This document shows, one piece after another, positions 7,087 to 15,071 of a DNA stretch of 20,734 nt. The notes below the pieces were generated by a model, which was given only the letters and a program-made list of their open reading frames with translations, searched no databases and was not told the DNA's origin. Numbering within the stretch: position 1 is the first letter of the stretch; the number at the start of each line of letters is the position of its first letter. Made by a program: the position numbers and the translations under genes. This stretch comes from a virus: positions 1 to 20,734 of IMG/VR virus record IMGVR_UViG_3300029448_000552, one strand, 5' to 3'.

Positions 7087-7148
7087 CAAGAGATATCCTC
7101 ATCATCCTTTGGTGCACCAGCTTTGTGTGTGGTCTAGTCTTCGGCTAA
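7083..7148 (+). CDS. 21-residue hydrophobic (single-pass membrane) micropeptide, candidate
   Basis: An ATG overlaps the polymerase stop as ATGA (7083-7086) and opens 21 codons, MTRDILIILWCTSFVCGLVFG then TAA. After a charged TRD head, some 17 residues are almost all hydrophobic, enough for one membrane helix. This four-base overlap is the commonest coupling type in the operon (also 806/809, 4935/4938), which favours real translation. GGGGGCAGG (7070-7078) could act as Shine-Dalgarno. The function is unknown; the gene is last in the replication operon and its 3' end overlaps the lysozyme gene on the other strand. A chance ORF cannot be excluded at this length. Confidence 0.5.
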   Translation: MTRDILIILWCTSFVCGLVFG

Positions 7149-7583
7149 CGCCCTCATCCGGTCTACCAAACGCCTAGCTCGGTTCGGAACTTGCGTATAC
7201 CATCTGGAATCAACCATCTCATCAGCTGCGGCGTTCCAGTCCCTGGCATCAACGCCAGCCTTCATACCCTTGAATTTGGAAAGACGCGGCCTGCCCATAT
7301 TAAACATCATATTGCAAATGATGTGCTGCACCTCTTCAGGCAGGTCGTCAAAGTCCTCGTAAAGAACTTTGCACTCGTCAATCGTTACCGCCATGTCTAA
7401 TGCAAACAGTTGACGCACACGTTCTTGTTCAACAACCGTACCCACGGATTTGCCGTGTTCTTCGTCAGACTCAAGAATGAGGTGACCAATTCCACAGGTT
7501 GGCAAATTTAAGTGATCTAAATATATCTCGTACTTGCATCCTTCGTCTTCCGCGATCTCCTCGCGTAATCTATCTTTGTTCAT
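7134..7583 (-). CDS. T4-type lysozyme (GH24 muramidase)
   Basis: 149 residues. It aligns by eye with T4 lysozyme: IAEDEG (E14, matching catalytic Glu11), IYLDHLNLPTCGIGH (D23 matching Asp20, T29 matching Thr26, H34 matching His31), and SRWYTQVPNRARR near the C-terminus, matching T4 SRWYNQTPNRAKR. It hydrolyses the beta-1,4 bond between MurNAc and GlcNAc. No signal peptide, signal-anchor or cell-wall-binding domain is present. It is the last gene of the minus-strand operon. Its ATG overlaps the stop of the 1083-residue ejection-like protein as ATGA, with the Shine-Dalgarno sequence GGAAGGA inside the last codons of that gene. It could be the endolysin or a virion-borne lysozyme; no clear holin gene lies beside it on the same strand. 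Confidence 0.93.
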   Translation of the reverse strand: MNKDRLREEIAEDEGCKYEIYLDHLNLPTCGIGHLILESDEEHGKSVGTVVEQERVRQLFALDMAVTIDECKVLYEDFDDLPEEVQHIICNMMFNMGRPRLSKFKGMKAGVDARDWNAAADEMVDSRWYTQVPNRARRLVDRMRALAED

Positions 7584-10500
7584 GGTGTTGTCCTTCCAAG
7601 ACTCTGCGCCAGTGCGGCTGTCGCAGGGTCAGGTAATAAGATTGGTGAAACTCCTCCAGCCGCACCAGGCTGTACGTTTGGTGCTTGAGTCATGGCTGTC
7701 TGAGCCGTCTGTAATGCTTGATTGGCTACAGGAGCGATCTGTTGTCTAGCCGCCGCTGTCACAGGGCGTACCTCTTCAGCCGTTTGCTCTACGCTCATGC
7801 GTGTGCCCTGAACCGTTGCCGCTGATGTCAACTGCCACATGGTTTGGAATCCTTGTGCAATCGGATCGTTAGACTTGAATTTACCAGACAAAAATTGTTT
7901 GACTGTGTTTGGTTGCCGCGAAGCCATCATCATCTTCAACACTTTCGGATTACGAAGTGCAACCGACATTACTTTAAATGCCACTGCCGTAGGAAGTGTA
8001 GCAAGAGGATTCATAATCAAACTGGCAACACCAAGACCAAGTGCAATGTTTGGTGCAGCAAGACCACCTTTGCCAGCAATCGAGGCGTTAGACGCACGAA
8101 CCATAGTCTCTGCCATGGCGTTCAATCCTTCGGCGGCACCCTTACCAAACATGGTGTTAAGTGTTTCGTCACCATAGGATCGGAGAACAGACTGTAGTTT
8201 GTTGCCCAGCCTGCCAGTCTTGAAGGACTCAACAAAGTCATCTGTCATACGGATCTGTCCAGCTTCGTCCACCGTAGCACCGATTTGCTTCAGGACTCTG
8301 CCCATGGCGGCATCGCGCACTAGTTCCATGGTTGGAACTTCACGACCATTGACGTTAGTTACCCTGTTGCCAAGAAACTTCTGCGCCTCTCGGATTGAGG
8401 CGGGGTTTCTGAATACGGTTTGCGCGATTACTTCAGGGTCGGTGGTTGACTGTAGCGTGCGGAGAACAACGTTGCTATCTACCGCTGCACGCCGCGCTTC
8501 TGCCGCTTGTAGATCTTTCAAAGCCTGACCAAGTGGCTTGCTTTGTAACTGTTGAATGATCCCTGGAGAAAGATTGGCCTTGCCTCGTTCCAGAACCGTC
8601 AGGATATCATTGACACTCTTCAAGTCATCGCCAAGGAGCTTGTCTACGGTTGTGCCCTTCTGCCTGATGTTCGCTACCAGCTTAATAGGGTCGATGACCT
8701 CGACTCCTGTAGCAGGGTCGATGGTCAAGGAGCGTTTGACTTGCTCCTGTAGATACATTTTAGACAGCCCCTGACGCACCGCTTCAGCTTGCTCGGCTCC
8801 TGTGCCACGGATTGTAGCACGCTCGGCAGCTTCAGCTTCGATCTCACGAGCCTGTTTTTCAACCATCATACGAGTACGATTATTAGCAGGTAGATCTTTC
8901 ACTGCTTCCAAAGCCTCTTCTACAGTACGAGTTCCAATAGTACGAGACTTTAGTATTCGTGTGCCCTCTGCAAGATCCACGATTCCAGTCTCTGCACCCA
9001 AGGCTTTACCTGTTGGTGCACCACGAATGGCCTTGAATAACTGATCTAGTGCCTCTGGATTGTCCTCTTGTATAATTTTGTCGAACACAAACTTCATGTT
9101 CATCTGACCAGATTTAGTCTGCTTTATAATGTCTTGGACAACGATGTTATCAAATCTACTAATACTGTCTTTGTAGAAGTCATTTGTTCTGTTCAATAAC
9201 CGTAATGCCTCACTTGCTTCACCCGTTGATAAATCCATTTTAAAACCATCAGGTCTGATGATTTTATCTCCCGCACGAGCAACTCCGGTCTCTAAACCTT
9301 GTGTAGACATTTGACCAAGCGTAATCTCCGCATCTGTAAACGCCTTATTAACAGATGCTTTTAGTGCGCCTAATGCACCTACGTTGACATCATTAAGAAG
9401 AGCTGGGTTGCGAGAAGCGTCAGTCAAGCCTGTACGAATACGAGACAGTTCTCTTGCTGTAGCGTAATCACCAAGACCTTTTACTTGTGAAGCAAACCGA
9501 GTTGCTCCAATATCCGCGATGCTATCCGTTGTTAATCGCTTCAACTCTTCTTTTATTCCAGCGGTTGGAATAATTGCTTGATTACGCAACTTATCATTGA
9601 CCACCGTATACAGGCGATCAACGTCTTCATCAAACACGGATTTGCGCTGACGAATCATATCATCAAGGTTCTTAGGAATGGTCGTGCCATCCTTTAAGTT
9701 TTTCATGATTTGGTCAATCTCACCTTTGACCGCATCGTCCATACGCATCTGTGCGTTAGCCAGCTTTTGATCCGAGGTAGAGTAAAAGTTATCAATGTCA
9801 CGCTTTACAATCTCGTCAAGATTGTTAATGGCTGTATCATCTGCAATTCCAAACGCACGCAATTGCGCCAGAGATTGCTCAAGGTTCTCCATCGCCGCCT
9901 TTTGATTCGGGAACACACCTTCATAGACAGCTTGAAGACGATTCAAGACTGGACGGAATGCTTCGTCTGTAGCACCAGCAATCGTGGGACGAAAACCCTG
10001 ACTAATTACTTCACGAGCCTGTGCACGCAAAGCCTCGTTCTCCGCACCCCCTGGACCTTTGATGATTCGACCAAATAGTTTAGAGACGCCTCGACCCACG
10101 CCCTCACCAAACATACCAAAGGCACCCTCTATGGCACTATCACGAGCAATGTCTGTGGGAGATTGCATCTGCAATCCTTCGGCAGCCTCGATGCCCTCAT
10201 CAAGTATTTTGCCTCCAGCGGTAGCGGCACCTACGATCAACATGCCTGGTACAAATCCTACACCAGACGCGGCAATCGCGGCACCTGTGCCAGCAAGAAT
10301 TGGCAACGCGGTTGCGCCAGCAAATTCTTTCACATCGTTAAACGAGAAACCTTCTTCGTCTACTGCAAGTTCACGGCCTTCACCCAAGCCAAGTTTAGTA
10401 CGCCCGTCCTGTGTCAGGATATGACGACCAAGCGCATCTACACGAAATCCCTCGTCACCAACTACCGTCTTTAGATAGTTGGACTTCTCCTCATCCGTGT

Positions 10501-10831
10501 CCATGCGACCAAATTGAAAGCGCGAGAACCCAGCAACACTATCTAAACCTGTGCGGTAATCGACACCAGGTTCTTTGTACTTGCTGACGTATTCGTCCTC
10601 GGTGATCTGACCACCCGTAACAGGATCTACACCAGCAAGTCTTGCCTGACGAGCATAGTCACGAATTTCTTCGACACTTGCTGTCGCTAAGTCAACTTCG
10701 CCAACTGTAGGTTGTTCTGATTGAAACAACTGAAAAAGCGTATCAAGCTCTTGTTGTGTTGGATCATCACCAGCAATTTCAACTTGCTCAATAGTTTTTG
10801 TAAAGGGGTTTTCAATTTTGACTATTGCCAT
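7580..10831 (-). CDS. Large internal virion / DNA-ejection protein (presumptive)
   Basis: 1083 residues, the largest gene here. I recognise no enzymatic domain. A glycine/alanine-rich hydrophobic stretch at about 171-207 (e.g. ATALPILAGTGAAIAASG) and another at about 920-962 (e.g. NIALGLGVASLIMNPLA) could insert in membranes. The long middle is charged and alpha-helical with coiled-coil character, and the last 60 residues are Ala/Gln/Pro-rich. Size, composition and position between other virion genes and a lysozyme resemble the ejection proteins of podoviruses (T7 gp15/gp16, P22 gp16/gp20), which build a channel through the cell envelope for DNA entry. This is inference from context. It starts three bases after the previous stop, with GGGG as weak Shine-Dalgarno, and overlaps the lysozyme gene by four bases. 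Confidence 0.7.
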   Translation of the reverse strand: MAIVKIENPFTKTIEQVEIAGDDPTQQELDTLFQLFQSEQPTVGEVDLATASVEEIRDYARQARLAGVDPVTGGQITEDEYVSKYKEPGVDYRTGLDSVAGFSRFQFGRMDTDEEKSNYLKTVVGDEGFRVDALGRHILTQDGRTKLGLGEGRELAVDEEGFSFNDVKEFAGATALPILAGTGAAIAASGVGFVPGMLIVGAATAGGKILDEGIEAAEGLQMQSPTDIARDSAIEGAFGMFGEGVGRGVSKLFGRIIKGPGGAENEALRAQAREVISQGFRPTIAGATDEAFRPVLNRLQAVYEGVFPNQKAAMENLEQSLAQLRAFGIADDTAINNLDEIVKRDIDNFYSTSDQKLANAQMRMDDAVKGEIDQIMKNLKDGTTIPKNLDDMIRQRKSVFDEDVDRLYTVVNDKLRNQAIIPTAGIKEELKRLTTDSIADIGATRFASQVKGLGDYATARELSRIRTGLTDASRNPALLNDVNVGALGALKASVNKAFTDAEITLGQMSTQGLETGVARAGDKIIRPDGFKMDLSTGEASEALRLLNRTNDFYKDSISRFDNIVVQDIIKQTKSGQMNMKFVFDKIIQEDNPEALDQLFKAIRGAPTGKALGAETGIVDLAEGTRILKSRTIGTRTVEEALEAVKDLPANNRTRMMVEKQAREIEAEAAERATIRGTGAEQAEAVRQGLSKMYLQEQVKRSLTIDPATGVEVIDPIKLVANIRQKGTTVDKLLGDDLKSVNDILTVLERGKANLSPGIIQQLQSKPLGQALKDLQAAEARRAAVDSNVVLRTLQSTTDPEVIAQTVFRNPASIREAQKFLGNRVTNVNGREVPTMELVRDAAMGRVLKQIGATVDEAGQIRMTDDFVESFKTGRLGNKLQSVLRSYGDETLNTMFGKGAAEGLNAMAETMVRASNASIAGKGGLAAPNIALGLGVASLIMNPLATLPTAVAFKVMSVALRNPKVLKMMMASRQPNTVKQFLSGKFKSNDPIAQGFQTMWQLTSAATVQGTRMSVEQTAEEVRPVTAAARQQIAPVANQALQTAQTAMTQAPNVQPGAAGGVSPILLPDPATAALAQSLGRTTP

Positions 10832-10834
10832 GTT

Positions 10835-13099
10835 TTACCCCAAATTGTAACGAATAATGCCGTCATCGCCTCTGGTGGCTCCAGTCTGTGTCGTGACTAG
10901 CTGACCATCTACATATACACCAGCACCTTTGCCGCCCCCAGCTCTCAAGCCTGCTTCTTGTAGTCGCCGTTGATCTTCTGACAAAAGACTTGCCGCTGAT
11001 CTATCTGTGCCAGGCTGTAGCAATGGAGTCAAGAATTGCTCCGTAGTTTTCATCGTAGAAAACGCTGACTTTTGAGAATTTCTCATTTTCCCAATGGCTC
11101 TTTGCATCCGTTTCACCAAATCAGTTTCAGTTTCCGCTGCAAACGTTAAGATGCCACCGTTAAGTGCCCCCGCACCAAAATATGCTTCAATCAAGAAATC
11201 AACGTCTCTGTTTGAAATAGAGTTAGCAGTTTGCGTTGATCCAAGAGTTACAGGAATAACGTCTTGTAATGCCGCTCTCATTGCATCTCTAACAGCTTTC
11301 TTGTCTCCATATTCTTCAGATAAATCCATGTTTAAGAAGGCTCCACCTCCTCTTACCATGTCTTTAAAGACACCTGTCATACCCGTTACATTACCATCAG
11401 TTACAGTAACCATGGCACCTTCAAGTAACGCGATACCAGACTCTGAATCAATCGCGGTTGTGACAGCTTTACTGTATTTTTCTATTTGCTTAGTATACTC
11501 GGCAGGAGTAATTTTTTTCTGGTCAAGTGCTGCTTTTAATGCTGCTGCATTTGCTGTTGCTTTGTTTTTTAACGCTGTTACGCCAGATGTTCCAAGAATG
11601 TTTGGAGGAAAAGATCCGGCTTTTAAATCACCCTTAGAAATAAATACAGACTCACCCTCGGCATGATTTCTGCCTTTATATGTCGTGCCACCTTGACCAA
11701 CAACCATCTCTACAACATCAGCATCGGCTCTTTTAACAGCACGTTCTTCTGCACTGATTTTGCTCGTTTCAGTCAATCCATACTGCAACGCGGACAGCTT
11801 CAACTGACGATTAAACTCGTCCTTCTTCGCCTTATCCTTGATTAACATGTCTGCACCATCACTCATGGCAGATGCGATGTTTTCTATGGCGTTAGGACTT
11901 TTACCCGCTGCCATAGCAAAGCCAATCTTGGCAAGTATCAAACCACTGTTTGCACTCTCGTAGCCTGGTGCCTTGTCCATAAACTCTTTGATAAACCCAT
12001 CCAGAGTGCTTTGTTGCTCTTCTTTAGTGCCACTGTTTATGACACGTTCAATTTCTTTTTTAGGATTGACATCATCTGTTGTAGTGCCGTCCTGTGTGCT
12101 TGGTGTAGCATCATCCTCGCCACCGTCATCAACGGTTGGCTTTGTTTCTATGAGAAAATCTGGCTGTTCATCTATCTCAACAGCGTCAGGATCCACATCA
12201 TCTACTGGTATTAAATCTTTCCTTGGTTCAACTAAATCATCAATTGACTCACCCTTAACTCTAACGGTTTGTGAACCAGGTGCCGCGTTCATGATCTCTA
12301 CTACATCCGCTACTTCTTGATTCTTTTGAAAGCCAGATAACTTAGCTAAATCAATGCCCGTTGAGTCTACTTTACCAGATAAGAGAGCCTCAGAAAGAGC
12401 CGTAGGAACAGAAATTTCACGATTATTAATTCTTTGTTTTACGCTGTCTGGCAGTGTTTGTTTTCCAGACACCACGGCATTAACAAAACCAGGAGTTAAC
12501 TCTTCACTAGCAAGTGGTGCAAGTAGATTACCAATAGCATCCATGGTGGTGGCAACTCCACCAACAACTGCATCTACAGGAGTTGCTGCCGCTTCAAGTA
12601 AATCACTACGAGTTTGTTGGCCTACAGTCATTGGATTTGGAGTGGTGACCACGGACTTTAATCCACCACCGTAGAAATCTCTTATGCTTTGTTTTGGTGC
12701 GGGGGTTCTTGACAAAATAGAACCAATGCCTGACAGAGAACTTGGGTCTAGGTTGATCGCGCCTGATCCCGCGTCCATGGTTTGACGTAGGGGGGCAGTC
12801 CCACGACCTTGAAGAACGTTCATTCGTGCGTTAAGTGTGGGCGAAGCATTTCTTGCTGCATTGATAGCTTGAGCATTAATTGATGAAACAGGGGTTTGTG
12901 AGTTATTCCCGCGAAGTGCGTTAAATACTCCACTAAAACTATTTGGAGCGTTCATAAACCTTTGAAGCATGTTTCCTTGATGAGTGTGCCCCACAGGACC
13001 ACCAGCATGAAACTTTTGAACAGGCATAATACCCGCCGCTCTGTTCAAAGCATTACGGGCGTTACGAGGCTTGAACATCTTACGATTAAGCACGCTCAT
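10835..13099 (-). CDS. Presumptive internal virion protein with acidic disordered middle
   Basis: 754 residues. The N-terminus is basic (KMFKPRNARNALNRAAG, residues 8-24) and leads into GIMPVQKFHAGGPVGHTH (23-40). Residues about 270-345 are strongly acidic and Asp/Thr/Pro-rich, probably disordered. Residues about 350-450 are helical, with AKIGFAMAAGKSPNAIENIA, a segment I associate with internal proteins of marine phages. The C-terminal part is alpha-helical with Gly-rich loops (RAGGGKGAGVYVDG). I see no catalytic motif. The start overlaps the upstream stop as ATGA. Local base composition is AT-richer than its neighbours in parts, with T/A runs around 11460-11660, which may reflect separate acquisition. 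The most likely role is a core or ejection protein; a structural tail protein is the alternative. Confidence 0.65.
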   Translation of the reverse strand: MSVLNRKMFKPRNARNALNRAAGIMPVQKFHAGGPVGHTHQGNMLQRFMNAPNSFSGVFNALRGNNSQTPVSSINAQAINAARNASPTLNARMNVLQGRGTAPLRQTMDAGSGAINLDPSSLSGIGSILSRTPAPKQSIRDFYGGGLKSVVTTPNPMTVGQQTRSDLLEAAATPVDAVVGGVATTMDAIGNLLAPLASEELTPGFVNAVVSGKQTLPDSVKQRINNREISVPTALSEALLSGKVDSTGIDLAKLSGFQKNQEVADVVEIMNAAPGSQTVRVKGESIDDLVEPRKDLIPVDDVDPDAVEIDEQPDFLIETKPTVDDGGEDDATPSTQDGTTTDDVNPKKEIERVINSGTKEEQQSTLDGFIKEFMDKAPGYESANSGLILAKIGFAMAAGKSPNAIENIASAMSDGADMLIKDKAKKDEFNRQLKLSALQYGLTETSKISAEERAVKRADADVVEMVVGQGGTTYKGRNHAEGESVFISKGDLKAGSFPPNILGTSGVTALKNKATANAAALKAALDQKKITPAEYTKQIEKYSKAVTTAIDSESGIALLEGAMVTVTDGNVTGMTGVFKDMVRGGGAFLNMDLSEEYGDKKAVRDAMRAALQDVIPVTLGSTQTANSISNRDVDFLIEAYFGAGALNGGILTFAAETETDLVKRMQRAIGKMRNSQKSAFSTMKTTEQFLTPLLQPGTDRSAASLLSEDQRRLQEAGLRAGGGKGAGVYVDGQLVTTQTGATRGDDGIIRYNLG

Positions 13100-13974
13100 G
13101 ATAGTAGATTCCCTAGGCCACCAAAGATACCACCCTGTCCAAAGGCTCCTGCCTGTTGCAGACCCGCGATGCCCATGCCTATACCGCCAAGCTGAGAGAT
13201 CATGCTAGGTGACGGTGCGGTCTTATTGGTAATCGTACTGGTTGTAGACGGTACGCCTCTGAAGATATCCGACATGAATCCAATTCGCTGATATGGCTCA
13301 AAGGATCGTTCAAGAGCCGTGTTCCGTTGTGCATCAAGCTCGGCCTGTTGTTGCTGTTGCTCCATGCCGCCAAGCTGTGACAGGATTCCAATGTCACGCT
13401 GTTGTGCGCCTTGTGCCGATTCACCCATGGCTGCCTGCTGGAGTCCGAGTTTACCAAACAACTCACCTGCCTGCTGTGAGCGGTCTTGTGCCGACTCAAA
13501 CGCCTGTGCTCTGAGTTGCGCCGATTGTCTGGCAAGAGCGTCCTGTGTATTACGTTGTAGTTCTTGTTCTGCAACGGCCTGACGAGATCCACCAAATGCA
13601 CCCGCCTGTACCGCTGCCGATCCGATACGTTGACGCTCCATGTCTGACTGTCTTTGTAAATCAGCCAAACTCTGATCAATCACATCCTGTGTATAAGGAG
13701 ACATATATTGCTGATATGCACCTGGTTGCAAGGAAGCTACGCCTTGACCCAAGGTTGCCGCACCTGCCTGCATCATGGGCTGATACGCACCAACACCGGA
13801 AATTCCCAAATTGATAGCCTGCTGTTGTGCAGGTGTAAAACCCTGTATTTGCTGTGCGGGTATGGGCACAGGCTGATTGGCTAACGTGCCTGTGCTTGCA
13901 AGAAGATCTTTAAGAAAAGTTTCCTGATAGTCTGGCAGTAAGGTAACTTGTTCCTGACGAATTGTTTCAGTCAT
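13096..13974 (-). CDS. Gln-rich virion/ejection-associated protein
   Basis: 292 residues, very rich in Gln and Ala. It contains GFTPAQQQAINLG (45-57), YMSPYTQDVIDQSL (90-103), AGAFGGSRQAVAEQELQRN (124-142), a long helical Gln/Ala/Arg segment to about 225 with a QQQQQ run at 206-210, and a Gly-rich hydrophobic end (GGIGMGIAGLQQAG). The combination PYQQDVID + GAFGGSRQ + helical tail recurs in aquatic phage genomes next to internal virion genes; the molecular function is not established. A helical amphipathic protein in this position suits a DNA-ejection or core role. The gene begins with a TAATG junction (one-base overlap with the previous stop) and ends in an ATGA overlap, so it is tightly coupled on both sides. 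Confidence 0.65.
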   Translation of the reverse strand: MTETIRQEQVTLLPDYQETFLKDLLASTGTLANQPVPIPAQQIQGFTPAQQQAINLGISGVGAYQPMMQAGAATLGQGVASLQPGAYQQYMSPYTQDVIDQSLADLQRQSDMERQRIGSAAVQAGAFGGSRQAVAEQELQRNTQDALARQSAQLRAQAFESAQDRSQQAGELFGKLGLQQAAMGESAQGAQQRDIGILSQLGGMEQQQQQAELDAQRNTALERSFEPYQRIGFMSDIFRGVPSTTSTITNKTAPSPSMISQLGGIGMGIAGLQQAGAFGQGGIFGGLGNLLS

Positions 13975-14774
13975 TATGCCATCCTCTCAAACTTATCCAT
14001 CATGGCGTACATGCGCTTGGCACCCACATCAGGATCTCCATTACCTGCGCCTTTCACCGCCTTGTTTGTCATTACGAACTCATCGTTAGAGAGCCGTGCT
14101 TCCTGTACTTTTTTACCGTTCTGGAATATTCCTGCCTTTATGCTGTCCGAGGTTCCAGTGCCAGGCCCCTCGATACGACCACCCATATTCAATGACACAA
14201 TCCCACCACCTGCCATCATCATGGCTTGCTCTCGTCTACTGGTGATAGCCTCTTCTAGTTCCTCGGCTGTGTCATACGCGATTCCTGTTTCCTGATCCAT
14301 GAATAAGCCCTTGATAGGCGTGCCTTTGTAATCAGGACGGGATTCAAGTTCCAACGGACCGCTGTCTTTATCGTCATCATCACCACCGAGTAATGAACCA
14401 CCCAATGTAGCAAGAAGAGATACATCACCAAGACCAAGACCTGTATTGAATATGCCGCCTTTTTTCGCAGCCTCGGTAACAGCTTGTCCCGCTAGACCAG
14501 ATGTTCCTTGTGTAAACGCTAACTCATCAGGAAGTGCCGCTTTAGCGATTGCATCTTTAGTCGCTTGTTCTGTAGCGGCGGCTCCAGCGGCAGACTGCGC
14601 CCCGCTACCAAACAGCGAACCAACGCCCTGTCCTAGTACACCAGCAAGAGCGGCATCCTTAATATCCCCACCAGCCAACAATGTCGCGATACCAGAGCCG
14701 ATACCTGGACCCACTCCGGTCATTGTACCAACAATACCACCCACTATTGGTGCGATTGATTTAAGAAAACTCAT
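13974..14774 (-). CDS. Gly-rich hydrophobic virion protein with C-terminal GPGTGTSD module
   Basis: 266 residues in two parts. Residues 5-60 and 105-130 are Gly/Ala/Ile-rich and membrane-like (SIAPIVGGIVGTMTGVGPG, LLATLGGSLLGG). After an acidic DDDDKD turn comes AGGGIVSLNMGGRIEGPG (about 187-204), then TGTSDSIKAGIF and LSNDEFVMTNKAVKGAG. This C-terminal module, roughly G-x-G-T-x-S-D-x-I … L-x-x-x-E-[FY]-V-M-T, occurs in many phage internal or tail proteins; I know no proven function. It could be a minor ejection or membrane-penetrating protein. The Shine-Dalgarno sequence is GAGGTGAAG, directly before the ATG, and the stop shares a base with the next ATG (TAATG). Confidence 0.65.
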   Translation of the reverse strand: MSFLKSIAPIVGGIVGTMTGVGPGIGSGIATLLAGGDIKDAALAGVLGQGVGSLFGSGAQSAAGAAATEQATKDAIAKAALPDELAFTQGTSGLAGQAVTEAAKKGGIFNTGLGLGDVSLLATLGGSLLGGDDDDKDSGPLELESRPDYKGTPIKGLFMDQETGIAYDTAEELEEAITSRREQAMMMAGGGIVSLNMGGRIEGPGTGTSDSIKAGIFQNGKKVQEARLSNDEFVMTNKAVKGAGNGDPDVGAKRMYAMMDKFERMA

Positions 14775-14783
14775 ACTTCACCT

Positions 14784-15071
14784 CTAAGATATTGACACTG
14801 TAACAGAACCGAGGGCTGTTGTCGCTACATTACTGTTACCAAAAATCTCCCCTGCTTGAACTATTCTGAGGAAGCCAGCGTCACCTATATACATATCCCC
14901 TACATCTAATGTTGCGGCACTACCCATCTCTGGTATTCCTTGGAAGTTAACGTCCGCATCTCGTACTTCATCAATCAAAAACTCCAACGCCCGTGCCAAC
15001 TGATTTACATACACAGGGTCATATTGCTCCGGTGCAATCGGCAATATCGGACGAATTGTCTTTTTTGTCAT
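14784..15071 (-). CDS. Small structural protein, 95 residues
   Basis: The ORF is open from an ATG at 15119 (111 residues). I choose the internal ATG at 15071, giving MTKKTIRPILPIAPEQYDPV as N-terminus, because it makes the ATGA overlap with the upstream stop that this operon uses repeatedly and because the extra 16 residues (METRCTQNRC…) look like out-of-frame sequence of the upstream gene. The protein has a helix (YVNQLARALEFLIDEV, 21-36) and then a small beta-rich, Gly-containing part (GDMYIGDAGFLRIVQ). Short proteins of this form commonly sit next to tail-hub or stabilisation genes in marine podoviruses, but no function is established. Confidence 0.75.
   Translation of the reverse strand: MTKKTIRPILPIAPEQYDPVYVNQLARALEFLIDEVRDADVNFQGIPEMGSAATLDVGDMYIGDAGFLRIVQAGEIFGNSNVATTALGSVTVSIS

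Noticed and set aside
7110-7119. Perfect palindrome TGGTGCACCA as a terminator between convergent operons
   Set aside because: It has no loop and no T-run on either side; at most a chance or protein-binding palindrome inside the micropeptide ORF.
7839-10474. Several plus-strand ORFs of 60-122 codons within the 1083-residue gene
   Set aside because: All lie opposite a continuous 3.2-kb reading frame, overlap each other in different frames, and show no plausible protein features.
11094-11666. A 190-codon plus-strand ORF inside the 754-residue virion gene
   Set aside because: It is antisense to a long coupled gene of the late operon, has no Shine-Dalgarno or neighbours on its strand, and its Ser/Ala/Pro-rich composition is that expected from the reverse of an Ala/Gly/Thr coding region.
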